Positions 17,001 through 26,236 of a stretch of 54,610 bases of DNA are shown piece by piece. Each line of letters begins with the position of its first letter. The first letter of the stretch is position 1. The notes under the pieces are model-generated. The model made no database searches and was not told the origin of the DNA. It saw only the letters and a list, made by a program, of their open reading frames with translations. The stretch is from a virus, in the IMG/VR virus record IMGVR_UViG_3300018910_000023, positions 1-54,610 of that record; one strand, given 5' to 3'. The position numbers were made by a program, and so were the translations under genes.

Positions 17001-19311
17001 ATCCGCCTAATTTTTCACCAGCATTGTCTTTATTCATGCCAATGAGTTCGGTTGCAGCAAGCGCGGTTCCTAAGATCGGAACGCGTTTACCGACTGACTT
17101 GGCCCCTTTTCCTGCTTTGCTCCAGAACCCGCCGCCTCTCGTTTGATTTGGATTTGACGGAGAAACCCTTTCACCTTGACCAAACCAAGGGTTGCGATAT
17201 TCCGGTCCTCGACGGCCTCCGCCAGCTCTTTTATTCTTACCACCTGGGATGAGAAGGCCTCCTGTTCTTCCACTAGAACCTGGTTTGTTTTTTAGCCACT
17301 TGTAGCCTGCGAAAACACCAGAAACAAGCTTCCCAACAGGCTTGAGAAGACGTCCCACCTTACCGATAAAGGCTAAAGCGAACGCATCAGCAAGAAGGGC
17401 ACCACCAACAGATCCTTGACCGGTAACCGCATCCCAATTTAATTTAGCGAGCTTTTTCGCAATGCGCATCGACAACTCAACCGGATCTAAAGCATCCACA
17501 AAGCTGACAACAAATGTCCGGCCGGCTTTTGTTCCAGCATTGACGAATCCATTTTCGGATGATTTATCATCAATTCCGAGCAAACCATTGATAACTCCAT
17601 TAATGATGCCGCCGTAAGTGCTGCCGAGATTGCCTGCCATTTTAATTAAGCCGGGTTCTCCCGTCTTTTTCCACCATTCTCCGAAAACATCCTTCGTATT
17701 GTCGAGAACAATATGCCAGCGGGTTTCAAAATCCATATCCCTGTATTTCTGCAGCTGATCAAACCGTTTTTTCAGCTTAGGATCTTCTTTGAATTTAAGC
17801 TCCAGCTCTTTCTTTTGTTTTTTCGTAAGTTCTCCTGGAAAAAGGATTTTAAACTGTTCACCGATGAAGCCAAACACATTTTTCGTCGGATTCAAGAAGC
17901 TTTCTGCAAAGGCCTTCCCTGCCTTCTGAGCTTTATTTGTAAGGTCTGTCAGTACAAAAGAGTATTCCCCTCGCCATTCTCTAAACGCTTCAAGAGCCGG
18001 CTGAAACGCCTCTGCCAGCCCTTTTCCCCATGGCATGAGAATGGAGTTATTGATAAAGGACTTAACCCCTAAAAATAAGTTTGCGAGGTTGTCAGACATC
18101 TTGACCATCATGTCATTGTATTTGCTGAATTCTTTTGTGACCTGTGGCCAAGTTTTAGAAATGTCCTGTCCGCTCTCTGCTAATTTCTCAAGTTTGCCGC
18201 GGGCCTCACCTGAGATCGCCCCCATTTCTTGCAGGGCTGCCGTCGCATCCCCGATCGGACGGCCAGACTTGATCCCATCATAGAGACGTCCCATCCAAAG
18301 AGCGACTTCCGAGAATGGCCGCTGCACACCTGCAGCCACGTCCCCGACAAGCTTCATCCCTTCAGCAGTAGAAAGGGCATTTCCTGTAAAGACCTGCAGT
18401 ACCCGGCTTGATTCAAAGATTTCATCCCGGGTAAATGGAGTTTGACCAGCGAATGTTGTTAATTCGTCCAGCCTTTGATTGGCTTTAGCTTGGCTCCCAA
18501 GTAGGGTTTCAAATGCAGTCGTCATATTCTGACGATCGGCGACCATCTTTAAAGGAACAACAACCCCTCCAGTTGCCCCGGCTCCTACACCGAGAATTCC
18601 GAGTGTTGAAGTTGCCGCGGAAGCGATCGCCTTCAAGGGCTTAGTCGCAAGGTCTAACACTTTGACAGTGGCGGTCCATGTACGATTCAAGTGTTGGTTT
18701 GCAAAAGACGTAACCCGACGGGCAGGTGCTGTAAACCGATCAATCGCTTGAATGCTTGATCTGTAGTATTCCGGTATTTCACGCCTGGCACTTGAGACGA
18801 TACGATTCACGGTTTTCGTCACCATGTCTACTGCCCGAACTGTAACATTGTAGCCTCTTCCTAGCTGATCTTTGGCATACCTGGAAATACGGCGAATGAC
18901 GGCCGTCGCCCGATCCTTTGCCTCAATAAGGATTCTGCGAGGACCAGATAAGTGACGATCTAAATATCGCCTCAGTCGCAAAATCTGCGGTGTTGCCCGG
19001 TCTACCACTTTCATCATGATTTCATGGGTACGCGGCATCCGTCGTGCGATAAACCGATTCATCTTTTGCATGGATCGGGTAGCCAAATCTTTCACAGATA
19101 GGACAAGCTGATGAGACTTGCCGATATCCCTAAGGATGAACATATGAATTCTTCTCAATGTTTGGCTGGCCTTGTCTCTTACCCGAATGACAAACGGGCG
19201 CTGTTCAGTCCTTTGTCTGAGTCTATCAATACGAACCATCTCACCCCGAATCGCACGTAGACGGGAGGTCATGCGATCCTGCAGATCAAAGCGTGCAGTT
19301 AATTTGGCCAT
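14059..19311 (-). CDS. xkdO: Tape measure protein with lytic transglycosylase domain (XkdO/YqbO type)
   Basis: 1750 residues; sets tail length. Order: about seven short beta-type repeats of some 33 residues (1-225; VxxxDxAT motif), a tape-measure core (about 240-420, [15 protein letters not shown]), glycine-rich membrane-like stretch (about 760-830), eight or nine Trp-rich repeats of about 41 residues (about 835-1170), two similar GGYITKP/GGLITNE segments with following LLSQAA, and an SLT-type transglycosylase domain near 1510-1620 with [15 protein letters not shown] containing the catalytic Glu. The enzyme would open the wall during DNA injection. Confidence 0.93.
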   Translation of the reverse strand: MAKLTARFDLQDRMTSRLRAIRGEMVRIDRLRQRTEQRPFVIRVRDKASQTLRRIHMFILRDIGKSHQLVLSVKDLATRSMQKMNRFIARRMPRTHEIMMKVVDRATPQILRLRRYLDRHLSGPRRILIEAKDRATAVIRRISRYAKDQLGRGYNVTVRAVDMVTKTVNRIVSSARREIPEYYRSSIQAIDRFTAPARRVTSFANQHLNRTWTATVKVLDLATKPLKAIASAATSTLGILGVGAGATGGVVVPLKMVADRQNMTTAFETLLGSQAKANQRLDELTTFAGQTPFTRDEIFESSRVLQVFTGNALSTAEGMKLVGDVAAGVQRPFSEVALWMGRLYDGIKSGRPIGDATAALQEMGAISGEARGKLEKLAESGQDISKTWPQVTKEFSKYNDMMVKMSDNLANLFLGVKSFINNSILMPWGKGLAEAFQPALEAFREWRGEYSFVLTDLTNKAQKAGKAFAESFLNPTKNVFGFIGEQFKILFPGELTKKQKKELELKFKEDPKLKKRFDQLQKYRDMDFETRWHIVLDNTKDVFGEWWKKTGEPGLIKMAGNLGSTYGGIINGVINGLLGIDDKSSENGFVNAGTKAGRTFVVSFVDALDPVELSMRIAKKLAKLNWDAVTGQGSVGGALLADAFALAFIGKVGRLLKPVGKLVSGVFAGYKWLKNKPGSSGRTGGLLIPGGKNKRAGGGRRGPEYRNPWFGQGERVSPSNPNQTRGGGFWSKAGKGAKSVGKRVPILGTALAATELIGMNKDNAGEKLGGFGGGLGGSAAGASAGAAVGTLIAPGVGTAVGGVIGGVAGGIGGSDFGQSIGKWIDDGGIMKTWDTIVKKSSEAWSNIQKTWEKVSDWFQENVSDPVSKTFDDALTWIKNTWSTVTTWFEENVWEPFLKPVVDFAIQVWDWFKQAWVWIQDTWKTVKTWFQDNVWTPIYNIGVRIINNVVGFFAVAWYTIQLVWGIASSWFMEYVWDPILSHVVQFAIDVWNWLVQAWNWISETWETVSTWFVENVWDPILSHVVQFALDVWDWFVKAWNWISETWETVSTWFVENVWDPILEPAIQTATDIWNGLVQAWNWIKETWDTVSKWFTENVWDPIIKNLIIAAIQIYGHFMMAKNKVIKYWTDISDWFNEHVKDPIVGVANDISKAFEKAFGWVGKVWDKAKDFGGGIKQGWDDLWQGKNKTTFEEIGEEKTGLKLKEKNATGGYITKPTISWIGEAGNEFVIPTQNNRGRGKMLLSQAATQLGMRVVDDIGSASTNAGTVAPISSAVSYSASVSPSINAGNMTNQASSFGQQFTEGFDEGLNSNVVSIEDWKKKNIQTPFNNLVTISPSFGKNVVAGYASGQNATATGTDGFLQSKVKTPFQNTVNTASSWGVNTVRGFAAGQNATPTGTNQYVSTHINKPFLDSNQSSRGWGSGMIGNFVSGMNSKGNEVKEAAKELAKKVEQAFRDELDIHSPSRVMMSLGRFASVGIVKGLSSVDVKSFAEKQAGSLAGAFAGMGVVGGNIKDWLQKALMITGTSMNWLGPLSQMAMHESGGNPRAINLWDSNAKRGTPSKGLMQTIDPTFNAYKMKGLNDIWNPIHNAVAAINYIKARYGSVFNTPGMRSKRNGGGYKGYANGGLITNEQIARVGEGGKREWIIPEERGIRGRYLLSQAAQAFGLDVIDPASQQSGMSSDQVDIATSGQTGAATVVPSGTKEINIHFNGDQHFHNDQDVDGLIDKIKQALVDELEEDINIGTKGSVAFD
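15840..16800 (-). repeat. Tandem 41-codon repeats inside the tape measure gene
   Basis: The unit [20 protein letters not shown] ... WNW recurs every 41 codons (123 bp). The two most alike copies, around 16010-16330, are nearly identical in DNA; flanking copies are diverged. Such repeats can expand or contract and change tail length. Confidence 0.8.
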
Positions 19312-19314
19312 AAT

Positions 19315-19943
19315 CTATTTACCTCCCTTCTTTGCCTCTTTCTCTAAAACTTCAAGCTTGTGACCGATAAGTCCAAATAAAAACGCCTTAAAATGTCGAG
19401 GCGCTTCATAGACTTCTAATAGTTGGGATGGAGAATAATGAAGCTCATGCATGCAGTAATACAAATACACGGCCTCCTTATTCCCATCCTTGATTAGTTT
19501 TTTACAGCGGCTTCTAAATCTTCTGGATCGTCTTCAAAGCCGTTGATTTCAATCGCTTTGTTGAGCCAGTTCGCATATTCACCGCCGACAGACAGCACGC
19601 GCTTGGCGACTTCCACTGGATCAGGAGTTTTATATGCCTCTCTCAACTCTTTTGAACGGAAATCCGGGTAAACAGTAGATTCAACCGCAATTCGTGCATA
19701 GAAACGTTGAGTATCCAAGTCTTTCACACGGCCCCGACCTTTCACATTTTTATAGGTGGTGTTCTCTTTTTCCAGCTCATCGATGCGCTCCGTCGTGATG
19801 GCTTTGAACACAAAAGGAATGACGTTCCCCTTTTTATCTTTAAAACGCTTTGAGATAGGCACCTTTACTTCTTCCGCTTCTTCGGTTTGTCCTGGCATAA
19901 AGAAGGAAAGATCATATACTTTTTCGTTTTGTTTTTCGCTCAT
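19315..19943 (-). CDS. Tail assembly chaperone, long -1 frameshift form (gpGT-like)
   Basis: Reading to the slippery heptamer (19497-19503) and continuing in the -1 frame gives 60 further residues, LIKDGNKEAVYLYYCMHELH ... EKEAKKGGK, ending at TAG (19315-19317), 3 nt before the tape-measure start. Total 209 residues. This frame has no start codon or ribosome site of its own near its beginning, is fully open, and encodes a helical domain like other gpT parts. The arrangement is that of lambda G/GT. Confidence 0.8.
19494..19943 (-). CDS. xkdN: Tail assembly chaperone, short form (XkdN/YqbN, gpG-like)
   Basis: 149 residues; matches XkdN-like proteins (SEKQNEKVYDLSFFMPGQ, then VKVPISKRFKDKKG). 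It lies between tail tube and tape measure, where tailed phages encode the chaperone that binds the tape measure during assembly. It ends at TAA directly after a slippery A AAA AAC, so a longer form is expected. Start with AAAAGGAGC upstream. The plus-strand toxin genes separate it from the tail tube gene by 1.1 kb. Confidence 0.85.
   Translation of the reverse strand: MSEKQNEKVYDLSFFMPGQTEEAEEVKVPISKRFKDKKGNVIPFVFKAITTERIDELEKENTTYKNVKGRGRVKDLDTQRFYARIAVESTVYPDFRSKELREAYKTPDPVEVAKRVLSVGGEYANWLNKAIEINGFEDDPEDLEAAVKN
19497..19503 (-). promoter_or_regulatory. Programmed -1 frameshift site A AAA AAC
   Basis: On the minus strand the zero frame reads GTA AAA AAC TAA, a perfect X XXY YYZ heptamer immediately before the stop codon. 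Confidence 0.82.
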
Positions 19944-19980
19944 GTTTATTAGCTCCTTTTCATTTTGTCTTTAGGCAATA

Positions 19981-20008
19981 AAAAAACACTCTCAGTGTTT
20001 GAGAGTGT
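19981..20008 (-). terminator. Minus-strand terminator upstream of xkdN
   Basis: ACACTCTCA, AACAC loop, TGAGAGTGT, then TTTTTTT on the minus strand. It could end an antitoxin RNA antisense to the toxin unit at 20091, or read-through from the tail operon. Confidence 0.7.
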
Positions 20009-20090
20009 TATGGTAAAATATTCATTGTACATAAAGCTCGGCTCCCTCAAGGGTGGTCTGGCTCACTCCCTGAGAAAGGGGGTGAAGCCT

Positions 20091-20177
20091 ATGATGTCGA
20101 CGTTTCAAAGTTTATCTTTGATGTTCATGTTCGGGATGTTTATCCTGGCATTGTTGACATACATTAAAAAGAAGTAG
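20091..20177 (+). CDS. Type I toxin peptide (putative holin-like toxin), 28 residues
   Basis: MMSTFQSLSLMFMFGMFILA followed by LLTYIKKK: one membrane helix with a basic tail, the pattern of the Hol_Tox/BsrG/TxpA class of B. subtilis prophage toxins. The Shine-Dalgarno AAAGGGGGTGA can pair with CTCACTCCC just upstream, as in translationally masked type I toxins. It opposes the tail operon and lies between tail tube and tail chaperone, the same place as txpA/ratA in skin. An antisense RNA from the minus strand is expected but not proven. Confidence 0.8.
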   Translation: MMSTFQSLSLMFMFGMFILALLTYIKKK

Positions 20178-20222
20178 ACCTCCCTTGAGCCGCTAAACTT
20201 TTAGGGAGGTCCATTTATTTTT
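20177..20222 (+). terminator. Hairpin after the first toxin gene
   Basis: GACCTCCC (20177-20184) pairs with GGGAGGTC (20204-20211), followed by a T-rich stretch. CCCTTGAGCC in its loop is complementary to part of the 5' leader (20039-20052), so a long-range 5'-3' contact is possible. Confidence 0.7.
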
Positions 20223-20266
20223 CACCTTCGGAGCCAGCCCCTTGACGGGCCCGCTTTGTGTACAAT

Positions 20267-20299
20267 GACTCGACTGTTGGCCGCAGTCGGGTCTTTTTT
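20267..20299 (+). terminator. Second plus-strand terminator in the toxin region
   Basis: GACTCGACTG, loop TTGGCCG, CAGTCGGGTC, then TTTTTT. A strong terminator 55 nt beyond the first hairpin. Confidence 0.75.
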
Positions 20300-20591
20300 A
20301 GTATATGCGTTTTCTAAAGAAGTAATACCTCAATCATGTTGTAGTCATTTCACAGTCTTATACTATAATATAGCATATTTTATCTTAAAAGCGTACTTTT
20401 GAAAACAAAATCGCCCCAAAAGTTCTCTTTAAGTAAAAATTCAAAAAGTGTCTGTGGTTCTCAAAATCAATCCGACAAAATTGAAGAGCACTGTCTTTCT
20501 AACAAATTTGATAAAACGCATAAATAATTCTTCAAGTAACAACTAATCATCGTGCACTTAGTAAGAGTCTACTTTTTTTCTTGGACTCTTG

Positions 20592-20597
20592 TATAAT
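20592..20597 (+). promoter_or_regulatory. -10 element TATAAT of the second toxin gene
   Basis: Consensus TATAAT 30 nt upstream of the start at 20628; the -35 position is a poor match. It sits beside an inverted repeat AGAGTC/GACTCT (about 20564-20590). Confidence 0.5.
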
Positions 20598-20627
20598 AAG
20601 TCATATAACCAAAAAGGAGGTGTCAAA

Positions 20628-20741
20628 ATGAAAATAACACTATATGAGATGTTAAGCTTAATGATCGCAAATAACGCTTGCTTAATCTCATTGTTCACTC
20701 TCATATTGATGTTGACAAAAAAAGATCCTACTAACTCGTAG
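20628..20741 (+). CDS. Second type I toxin peptide, 37 residues
   Basis: MKITLYEMLSLMIANNACLI then SLFTLILMLTKKDPTNS: a conserved SLMI motif, one membrane helix and a polar tail, again Hol_Tox/TxpA/BsrH-like. AAAAGGAGG gives a strong ribosome site. It is the second of two toxin units side by side, like txpA and bsrH in skin. Terminators on both strands follow (plus 20777-20811, minus 20716-20749), as expected for a toxin mRNA with an overlapping antisense RNA. Confidence 0.72.
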   Translation: MKITLYEMLSLMIANNACLISLFTLILMLTKKDPTNS

Positions 20742-20749
20742 TAAGATCC
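20716..20749 (-). terminator. Minus-strand terminator at the 3' end of the second toxin (likely end of an antitoxin RNA)
   Basis: On the minus strand GATCTTACTA, CGAGT, TAGTAGGATC is followed by TTTTTTT. It would end an RNA starting to the right of 20815 that covers the toxin 3' region. Confidence 0.65.
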
Positions 20750-20776
20750 AAAAAAACAGAAAGAACAAAATTTGTT

Positions 20777-20811
20777 GACCGTACGGTGTGGCAGCACCTG
20801 CGGTCTTTTTT
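20777..20811 (+). terminator. Terminator of the second toxin mRNA
   Basis: GACCGTACGGTG, TGGCAG, CACCTGCGGTC, then TTTTTT. Confidence 0.8.
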
Positions 20812-21039
20812 GAAATGCATTTAAAAATATTAGTTTAAACATCTTATTGAGATGAAAAAACCAAACTTCGCAATACTTTTGTTTAATGAAAATGTAATGC
20901 ATTTCACTAATATTATTATTACATCATTATTAATTAGTTACGTCAATAGGTATACTTTTTGTCAATCCCGGCCTTCTTTGGTTTCAGTCGGTTAGCAATA
21001 TTCTAGACAAAAATTGAAGAAAAATTGTAATGCATTTCA
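20811..21039. repeat. Three copies of a palindrome TGWAATGCATTTCA
   Basis: Copies at 20811-20822 (truncated by one end), 20893-20906 and 21026-21039. CAATACTTTT also recurs at 20871-20880 and 21080-21089. The 270 nt between toxin 2 and the tail tube gene hold no ORF; the repeats may be operators for the antisense RNAs or for read-through into xkdN. Confidence 0.5.
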
Positions 21040-21087
21040 TCAAAAATCAAAAAATAATACATAGCTCTCACTTGAATTGCAATACTT

Positions 21088-21531
21088 TTAAAAAGTGTCA
21101 TTCAATTTCTCAGGAAGATCAAAATCTTCAAAAGTAAACGGCACTTCCTCCTCAAGCGCTTCTGAGTCCACGTCGAGACCTGCGATTTTGGCGGAGTCAA
21201 AATTCACATCAAACAGTGTGACACGTTCTGTTCCGCGGCCGGAGGACTGGTCATCTAGGACGGCCTGCAATGTGAAATATTGATCTTCTCCCTTTTTCAC
21301 ATAGTTCAGCATGAGCTGCACAAACCCGGAGGTAACTTTGTAGAACGTGGCTGTTCCTGTTCCATTTGCCCCCGTTGTTTTATGCCCCGTCATACGGCGG
21401 CCTATGACATTGACCTCTGCTTTGTTTTTCTCCACGTTTGCTTCAAATGTTTTAATAAAGGCCAGTTCTTCACCATCCAAAAACAGACGGCCTTCTTTTC
21501 CTGAAATCGTGTTTTGAGCTTTAAAAGCCAT
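21088..21531 (-). CDS. xkdM: Tail tube protein XkdM/YqbM
   Basis: 147 residues; conserved opening AFKAQNTISGKEGRLFLDGE and TGHKTTGANGTGTATFYKVT. It forms the inner tube inside the sheath. One nucleotide after the sheath stop, so translation is likely coupled. Confidence 0.93.
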   Translation of the reverse strand: MAFKAQNTISGKEGRLFLDGEELAFIKTFEANVEKNKAEVNVIGRRMTGHKTTGANGTGTATFYKVTSGFVQLMLNYVKKGEDQYFTLQAVLDDQSSGRGTERVTLFDVNFDSAKIAGLDVDSEALEEEVPFTFEDFDLPEKLNDTF

Positions 21532-21532
21532 C

Positions 21533-22933
21533 TTACTTCACCTCCACATTGAAGTAGAATTTTTCAGCTGCATCAACCGGCTGAACGGCCAGGTCAATCA
21601 AGAATCCGTCACGGTCCTCATTTAGCTTGATAGTCAGATCGTTCTCTGAATCAAATCCTATAATCCCGTCTCCATCCTGAAGTGTCGTCAGGTATTGAAT
21701 GATGAGCGTTTTGACATACTGCAGACCGTCATCAGAAGCTGGGATGTCACTGCCGGTTCCTTTTCTGGATTTAATGAGCGCCTTCAGTTCCCGCGTGAGA
21801 TCGTTATTGATGGCATCCAAAACCCGGATGATTTTGTTTTTTGAGAATTTCTTGTTTTTCTCGGCGGTAAAGGTTGTGAGAGAATTAATATCCTTTTCAA
21901 CGCTGACAGATTTATCGCGAGCGTCAAATGTGAATAAGAACTCCCCGTTGTTCAACTTCTCAATGACTGTGTCATCATCCAGGCGGTTCAGGACATCCAC
22001 CGCACCTTCGTATTCAACAAAGGTCAAGGATTGATTGAAAGAAGCTCCTGCACTGGCCCCGGCAACCCATGCTGTGGCCTGATGCGGCGCAATTTCTGTT
22101 CCGTCTTCCAACAGCACGCCTTCTGTCACATTGATAATGCCTTCATAATCCCCTTTATAGCCGGAAAGAACACCTTGAACCTTGCGTCCCTGCTTATCGC
22201 GTAAACGTTGAATAAAGGATACGAATGTGGCTTTCAGCTGCTCACTATTTTTCACCGGTAATGCGATGGTATCGAAGTATTCTGTTTCGGCTGCCTCCAA
22301 GAAGTCCATATAGTCTTCATTCGATACACTTTTGTCTGTACCGCCAGACAACCGGACTCCGGCAGAAGGGTTTAATTTTCCTTCTTCCTTGTCACCTTCA
22401 GCCCCTGAAAGCGGAATTGTAATGGTCAGTTCCCCTTTTCCAGTGAAGGTGACATATTGGTTTGACTCGAGTTCCTCTGCCTTAGAAACCGTTTGTTTAT
22501 CGACTTCAGACTGATTAAAGAATGTAGTGACATCATATTTTGAAGAATCCAGGACATTCTCGCTGACTTGAATAATAATGTCATTGCCCTTTGTGCCGCC
22601 ATAATTGGCCGTAGCTTTTACACCTTCACCAATATCACCCGTGGCCCTGTTTCCTTCATTCAAGCGATACAGGAGAACCGTCTGTGCTTTTTTCTTAGCC
22701 TCTCTGAAAAGTAGGAGGGTTGCATCATCAATTGGCAAACCGACTTTCTTATTCAGGTCCTCAATGCTTGAAATTGAAATGAACTTTTTCGCTTCTCCCC
22801 AGCTTGTTTTAACAGGTACAGCCGCAATCCCACGCTCACCAAGAGAAACACGTTCCTGGGCTGTCGTTTTAAAATTAAAATAAATGCCGGCACGTTCCTT
22901 CTCCTTGCCGGGCGTAAATGTTCCGCCATTCAT
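21533..22933 (-). CDS. xkdK: Tail sheath protein XkdK/YqbK
   Basis: 466 residues; N-terminal GGTFTPGKEKERAGIYFNFK and C-terminal AEKFYFNVEV typical of the PBSX sheath. Its presence makes the phage contractile-tailed. Directly adjacent to the 75-residue gene upstream. Confidence 0.94.
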   Translation of the reverse strand: MNGGTFTPGKEKERAGIYFNFKTTAQERVSLGERGIAAVPVKTSWGEAKKFISISSIEDLNKKVGLPIDDATLLLFREAKKKAQTVLLYRLNEGNRATGDIGEGVKATANYGGTKGNDIIIQVSENVLDSSKYDVTTFFNQSEVDKQTVSKAEELESNQYVTFTGKGELTITIPLSGAEGDKEEGKLNPSAGVRLSGGTDKSVSNEDYMDFLEAAETEYFDTIALPVKNSEQLKATFVSFIQRLRDKQGRKVQGVLSGYKGDYEGIINVTEGVLLEDGTEIAPHQATAWVAGASAGASFNQSLTFVEYEGAVDVLNRLDDDTVIEKLNNGEFLFTFDARDKSVSVEKDINSLTTFTAEKNKKFSKNKIIRVLDAINNDLTRELKALIKSRKGTGSDIPASDDGLQYVKTLIIQYLTTLQDGDGIIGFDSENDLTIKLNEDRDGFLIDLAVQPVDAAEKFYFNVEVK

Positions 22934-23161
22934 TTAGTTAGCCTCCTTCTGAAGAAATTCGCGAATGCGTTTCTTCGCTTCTGTTTTTGTTACTTGCTTC
23001 TGACTTAAACCAAAAAGAGCACCATCCAGAACTTCAGGTTTAACCCCGAACAGCTCTTTACTGTGCTCCCGTAAGTCTTGAATATGAAAAAGAGATTCAG
23101 GGCGGCGCGTGGCATTCTCTTGCCCCTGAACCTCTTCTTTTTTTGCTTTCTTTGTATCCAC
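22934..23161 (-). CDS. Small YqzN/YkzM-like protein
   Basis: 75 residues; acidic/basic linker followed by a helical domain (FHIQDLREHSKELFGVKPEV ... TKTEAKKRIREFL). It corresponds in place and pattern to the small gene before the sheath gene in PBSX and skin. Stop and start codons abut those of its neighbours. Role unknown. Confidence 0.75.
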   Translation of the reverse strand: MDTKKAKKEEVQGQENATRRPESLFHIQDLREHSKELFGVKPEVLDGALFGLSQKQVTKTEAKKRIREFLQKEAN

Positions 23162-23626
23162 TTATTTCACCCCGCTTGTAAAATCGAAATCTTGAAGAGA
23201 CGGCTTTTCATCTCTTTTGTACCAATACCGGCTGTTCCATTGAACAACCAGCACAGCGACCCCTTTATCAGATATTCGTGATTCTATCCGATTGATACGC
23301 AAAGATTCCCCTGTCTCCGTTCCTTCAGTATCAACAAGAGGAATCGTGCTGCGCCTTTCCCGTACAGCCTCCGCGATCTTCTCAGCTTCATCGTGGGCCT
23401 GTTGTGAATCCTTATGAAATAGCTTCACATTGAGGCTGTACGTTTTCATATACGTTGATACGGTGTCATTCCCATCCGCTACGGAAGGCGGTGGGAAATA
23501 GAGAGACGGGGTTTTAATTTGAATAGGAATCTCCCGGTCATATATTTGCACGGGAAACACCCGATAAAAGAAGCTCATAATGGACCCGACTTCATCGTTC
23601 AAGCCATCACCACCTTTAGAATTCAT
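23162..23626 (-). CDS. Tail terminator/completion protein, XkdJ/YqbJ-like
   Basis: 154 residues; VFPVQIYDREIPIQIKTPSLYFPPPSV region, then a helical EAEKIAEAVRERRSTIPLVD and a strand VAVLVVQWNSRYWYKRD. Position between gp10-like protein and sheath and size fit the neck/tail-completion slot. Confidence 0.75.
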   Translation of the reverse strand: MNSKGGDGLNDEVGSIMSFFYRVFPVQIYDREIPIQIKTPSLYFPPPSVADGNDTVSTYMKTYSLNVKLFHKDSQQAHDEAEKIAEAVRERRSTIPLVDTEGTETGESLRINRIESRISDKGVAVLVVQWNSRYWYKRDEKPSLQDFDFTSGVK

Positions 23627-24113
23627 TCAGCCATTCTTGAAGCTTGCGGTCTAAGCTTTTTTCAAACATTCGCTCAAAGATCGCCAGTGCATTGTCCCAG
23701 AATCCGGATCCGTCAATCCATTGAAACTTCAGCAGCATTCCGGTTTCCGCAGCGGGATCATATTCAAAGCGGTCACCTTTCCATCGCCCAGGAACCCACC
23801 GGCGGTCGAGATTCTTTGATGGATCAATTGTAAAGTGCCCGTCGTTTACAAAAGAAGCGTATTCCAAATTGGTCCCTACATCCAATGTCAGATTGCCAGC
23901 GGTCGTAGAGAAAATATTGTCTGCGTCACCCTTCTCAAAGGAGTTTAACAGGCGGCGCGTTTCGACGGTTTCAGTTTTCATAATTTCATCTTGAACAATA
24001 TCCAAAAACTCATACCCCATCGCCTCAAGCCAAAGCTCATATTGGCTTTGAAGCCCTCCGTCAATTGCTTCATCGAGAGCCTGAATAAATTCATCCAAGC
24101 CGTCAATTCTCAT
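23616..24113 (-). CDS. xkdI: HK97 gp10-like head-tail protein, XkdI/YqbI
   Basis: 165 residues; TRRLLNSFEKGDADNIFSTT, NLEYASFVNDGHFTID, and a C-terminal helix. These are the marks of the HK97 gp10 family that joins head and tail. Overlaps both neighbours by a few bases. Confidence 0.85.
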   Translation of the reverse strand: MRIDGLDEFIQALDEAIDGGLQSQYELWLEAMGYEFLDIVQDEIMKTETVETRRLLNSFEKGDADNIFSTTAGNLTLDVGTNLEYASFVNDGHFTIDPSKNLDRRWVPGRWKGDRFEYDPAAETGMLLKFQWIDGSGFWDNALAIFERMFEKSLDRKLQEWLNEF

Positions 24114-24466
24114 AGATCGTCACTCCTGACTGCCATCACTTCGATGTGATGATTTTTAATTTTTCTTGGCTTCTGCAGCTTATAAGAAGTTCCTTCCCAA
24201 ATCACTTTGTCATTGAGTCGAATATCCGCTGAAGCTGGGAAATGAACCAGAAAAGAGTGAACGATCAATGTATTCGGTTCCTGATGCACAACGGATTGAT
24301 TTTTCTCCGTAAAGTAACAAGCTTGATCTAAAATATCCGGTTCATCGGGATACGAGAATTCTGGCTGGCCATCCTGAACCGGAACACCATACCGGGATTC
24401 CGCTGGCTGTTCCTCTTTTAGATGGTAGATGTCACAGCGGTGTGTTAAGAGCCGGCTGTAGCTCAT
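24110..24466 (-). CDS. Head-tail connector, YqbH-like (DUF3599)
   Basis: 118 residues; [20 protein letters not shown] opening and [20 protein letters not shown] ending match YqbH/XkdH-type stopper proteins. ATGA overlap with upstream gene. Confidence 0.82.
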   Translation of the reverse strand: MSYSRLLTHRCDIYHLKEEQPAESRYGVPVQDGQPEFSYPDEPDILDQACYFTEKNQSVVHQEPNTLIVHSFLVHFPASADIRLNDKVIWEGTSYKLQKPRKIKNHHIEVMAVRSDDL

Positions 24467-24858
24467 AATGCCCTCACCCTAAGGAGAACAGATCCTTTAC
24501 CATCAGGTGGGACATTTGGATCCTCAACAAAATCTTTTAATAGATTTGCGATATCTGGCTTTTGAATGGTCTGACCATCTCCAAGCGTATAGGAATAGTC
24601 TCCGATTTTTTCAGATTTATAGCCCTTGACGATAGATTCATCAGAATTAATCAAAGCGAAATATTGCGCCAGCTTTAATAAGGCCAGCTTGACCTTTTCT
24701 GGCAGCGGCTGATATTTTTCACCAGAGAAATCATGACCGACGATGCTTTGAATTTCGGTTTCTGCCTCCAAAATGTCATGCTGAAGCAGGTCATCAGGCC
24801 GAGCCTTGACCGTATCGAAAACAGAATAGGCAATCACTTCGTCAGGAGTGATCAGCAT
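24463..24858 (-). CDS. Head-tail adaptor, YqbG-like (DUF3199)
   Basis: 131 residues; [20 protein letters not shown] start and helical body ([20 protein letters not shown]) as in YqbG, which fits under the portal. Confidence 0.85.
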   Translation of the reverse strand: MLITPDEVIAYSVFDTVKARPDDLLQHDILEAETEIQSIVGHDFSGEKYQPLPEKVKLALLKLAQYFALINSDESIVKGYKSEKIGDYSYTLGDGQTIQKPDIANLLKDFVEDPNVPPDGKGSVLLRVRAL

Positions 24859-24864
24859 GACGCG

Positions 24865-25278
24865 TCACTCCCCTTGTTTCTGCAGGATGAAGGCAACCCT
24901 TTCATCTGCGTTCTTGAATGCTGCTGGATCGCCACCAAGATCAGAGATAATGGCCTCTTGTCCTGCCTTCGTCATGCCGCGCAATTCTGATTCTGTGTAT
25001 GTTTTTGAAGCAGGTGACGCCGCTGATGTTTTAGCGGCCGTTTCCTCTTCCTTCGATTCGCCGCTGTCTTCTGTGCCACCATCCTTGGACTTGCCATCAG
25101 TCTCGGGGTCTTCTTTCTCTTCTTTTTCTTTGATCAATTTGCAATCAAATTGTTCATTGTCTTTAAGATAAAGATACACCGATTTCTTGACGTCTCGCTC
25201 TGCTCCCAGGGTAAAAACATGGTCCATAACATCGTAAGTTTTCCCTTTGATCAGCTGCGCTTTATAGGTATCTGCCAT
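24865..25278 (-). CDS. YqbF-like protein with HeH/LEM-type C-terminal domain
   Basis: 137 residues. N-terminal strand region (YKAQLIKGKTYDVMDHVFTL), acidic Glu/Lys/Ser linker (about 48-95), and a C-terminal helix-extension-helix motif (SELRGMTKAGQEAIISDLGG). It sits between capsid and connector genes, as in skin. Confidence 0.82.
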   Translation of the reverse strand: MADTYKAQLIKGKTYDVMDHVFTLGAERDVKKSVYLYLKDNEQFDCKLIKEKEEKEDPETDGKSKDGGTEDSGESKEEETAAKTSAASPASKTYTESELRGMTKAGQEAIISDLGGDPAAFKNADERVAFILQKQGE

Positions 25279-25288
25279 GCGTCTTCAC

Positions 25289-26224
25289 CTACTCTTTGAC
25301 CTTGATGATTTTGGCTACCGCGTCCTCTTCCTCAAACACACTGTCCAGTTTTGCAGTCAAAACAATAATGAATTTTCGACGTCGGATATCTTTATCGACT
25401 TCAATTCGGATATTACGGGAGAAGCCGAGCACGATGTTTTTTGGATGAGTCAAAATGACGTCTGATACGTCGATCGCTTTTTCTCCTTCGCCAGTGGAAT
25501 ATGGCTGCATGTTTGCAATTCCCTTGATCGGCACACCAAAAGCAGACGAAAGCCCGCCTTGAACAGCAGCATCCCCTAAGTTGGTTTGACGATCAGCCAC
25601 TTTATCCTTCCATTCCACTTCAATGCCTGGTGAAGTATAGAAACGGAATTCTTGCGGCACGCGCAAATATTTAGGCGGTACAGCCTTATAACCCCGTTTG
25701 AAAATTTGCCGTGTCAATTCCTCGCCTGCAGCATCTACAATGTGAGATTGGGCCTGCTTACGGATTCCATCAATTTGTGCAAGGAATGAATCATCTGATT
25801 TTGAATCACCGTTAATGATCAATTCCTCGATATCCACTGCTGCACGCTCGGCCAGCATTTGCATAATCGTTTTTTGCAGCCCATCTTTTTCGATGTTGTT
25901 TTCAAGTGTGTCATACGTAATGTGGGCTTCCGCGATAACTTCTTTTGTGTTAAGGCTGATTGTGCTTGTAGTTGGAACAGCCCTTTCATCAGAAGAAAGC
26001 GACTTTCCTTCCTCCGCTGCCCTGAGAATACGCTGGCCAAAACCGATCTTCTCAAATTTCTGTGTATCATGGTCCATCGGAATGACGCGGGCATCATTTA
26101 ATATTGTTGGCGTATCTTGAACCATACGAATAAATGTATTTGCCTGAGTAGGATTCATCATCCCGCCGCTTTTCAGTGATGCGAGCGTCATTTCTGCCTT
26201 GTTGATAATCTCCTGGTTTCTCAT
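25289..26224 (-). CDS. xkdG: Major capsid protein XkdG/YqbE
   Basis: 311 residues; HK97-fold capsid of the PBSX type, with [20 protein letters not shown] and [20 protein letters not shown] near the N-terminus and [20 protein letters not shown] near the C-terminus. Follows the protease/scaffold gene by 12 nt. Confidence 0.93.
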   Translation of the reverse strand: MRNQEIINKAEMTLASLKSGGMMNPTQANTFIRMVQDTPTILNDARVIPMDHDTQKFEKIGFGQRILRAAEEGKSLSSDERAVPTTSTISLNTKEVIAEAHITYDTLENNIEKDGLQKTIMQMLAERAAVDIEELIINGDSKSDDSFLAQIDGIRKQAQSHIVDAAGEELTRQIFKRGYKAVPPKYLRVPQEFRFYTSPGIEVEWKDKVADRQTNLGDAAVQGGLSSAFGVPIKGIANMQPYSTGEGEKAIDVSDVILTHPKNIVLGFSRNIRIEVDKDIRRRKFIIVLTAKLDSVFEEEDAVAKIIKVKE

Positions 26225-26236
26225 CGTATTCCTCCT

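Noticed and set aside
16772-17146. Pro/Ala-rich plus-strand ORF of 124 codons
   Set aside because: Complement of the Gly-rich part of the tape measure gene.
20558-20902. 114-codon minus-strand ORF over the second toxin unit
   Set aside because: No ribosome site, composition of non-coding AT-rich DNA, and it covers two terminators and the toxin gene; better read as antisense to the toxin unit.
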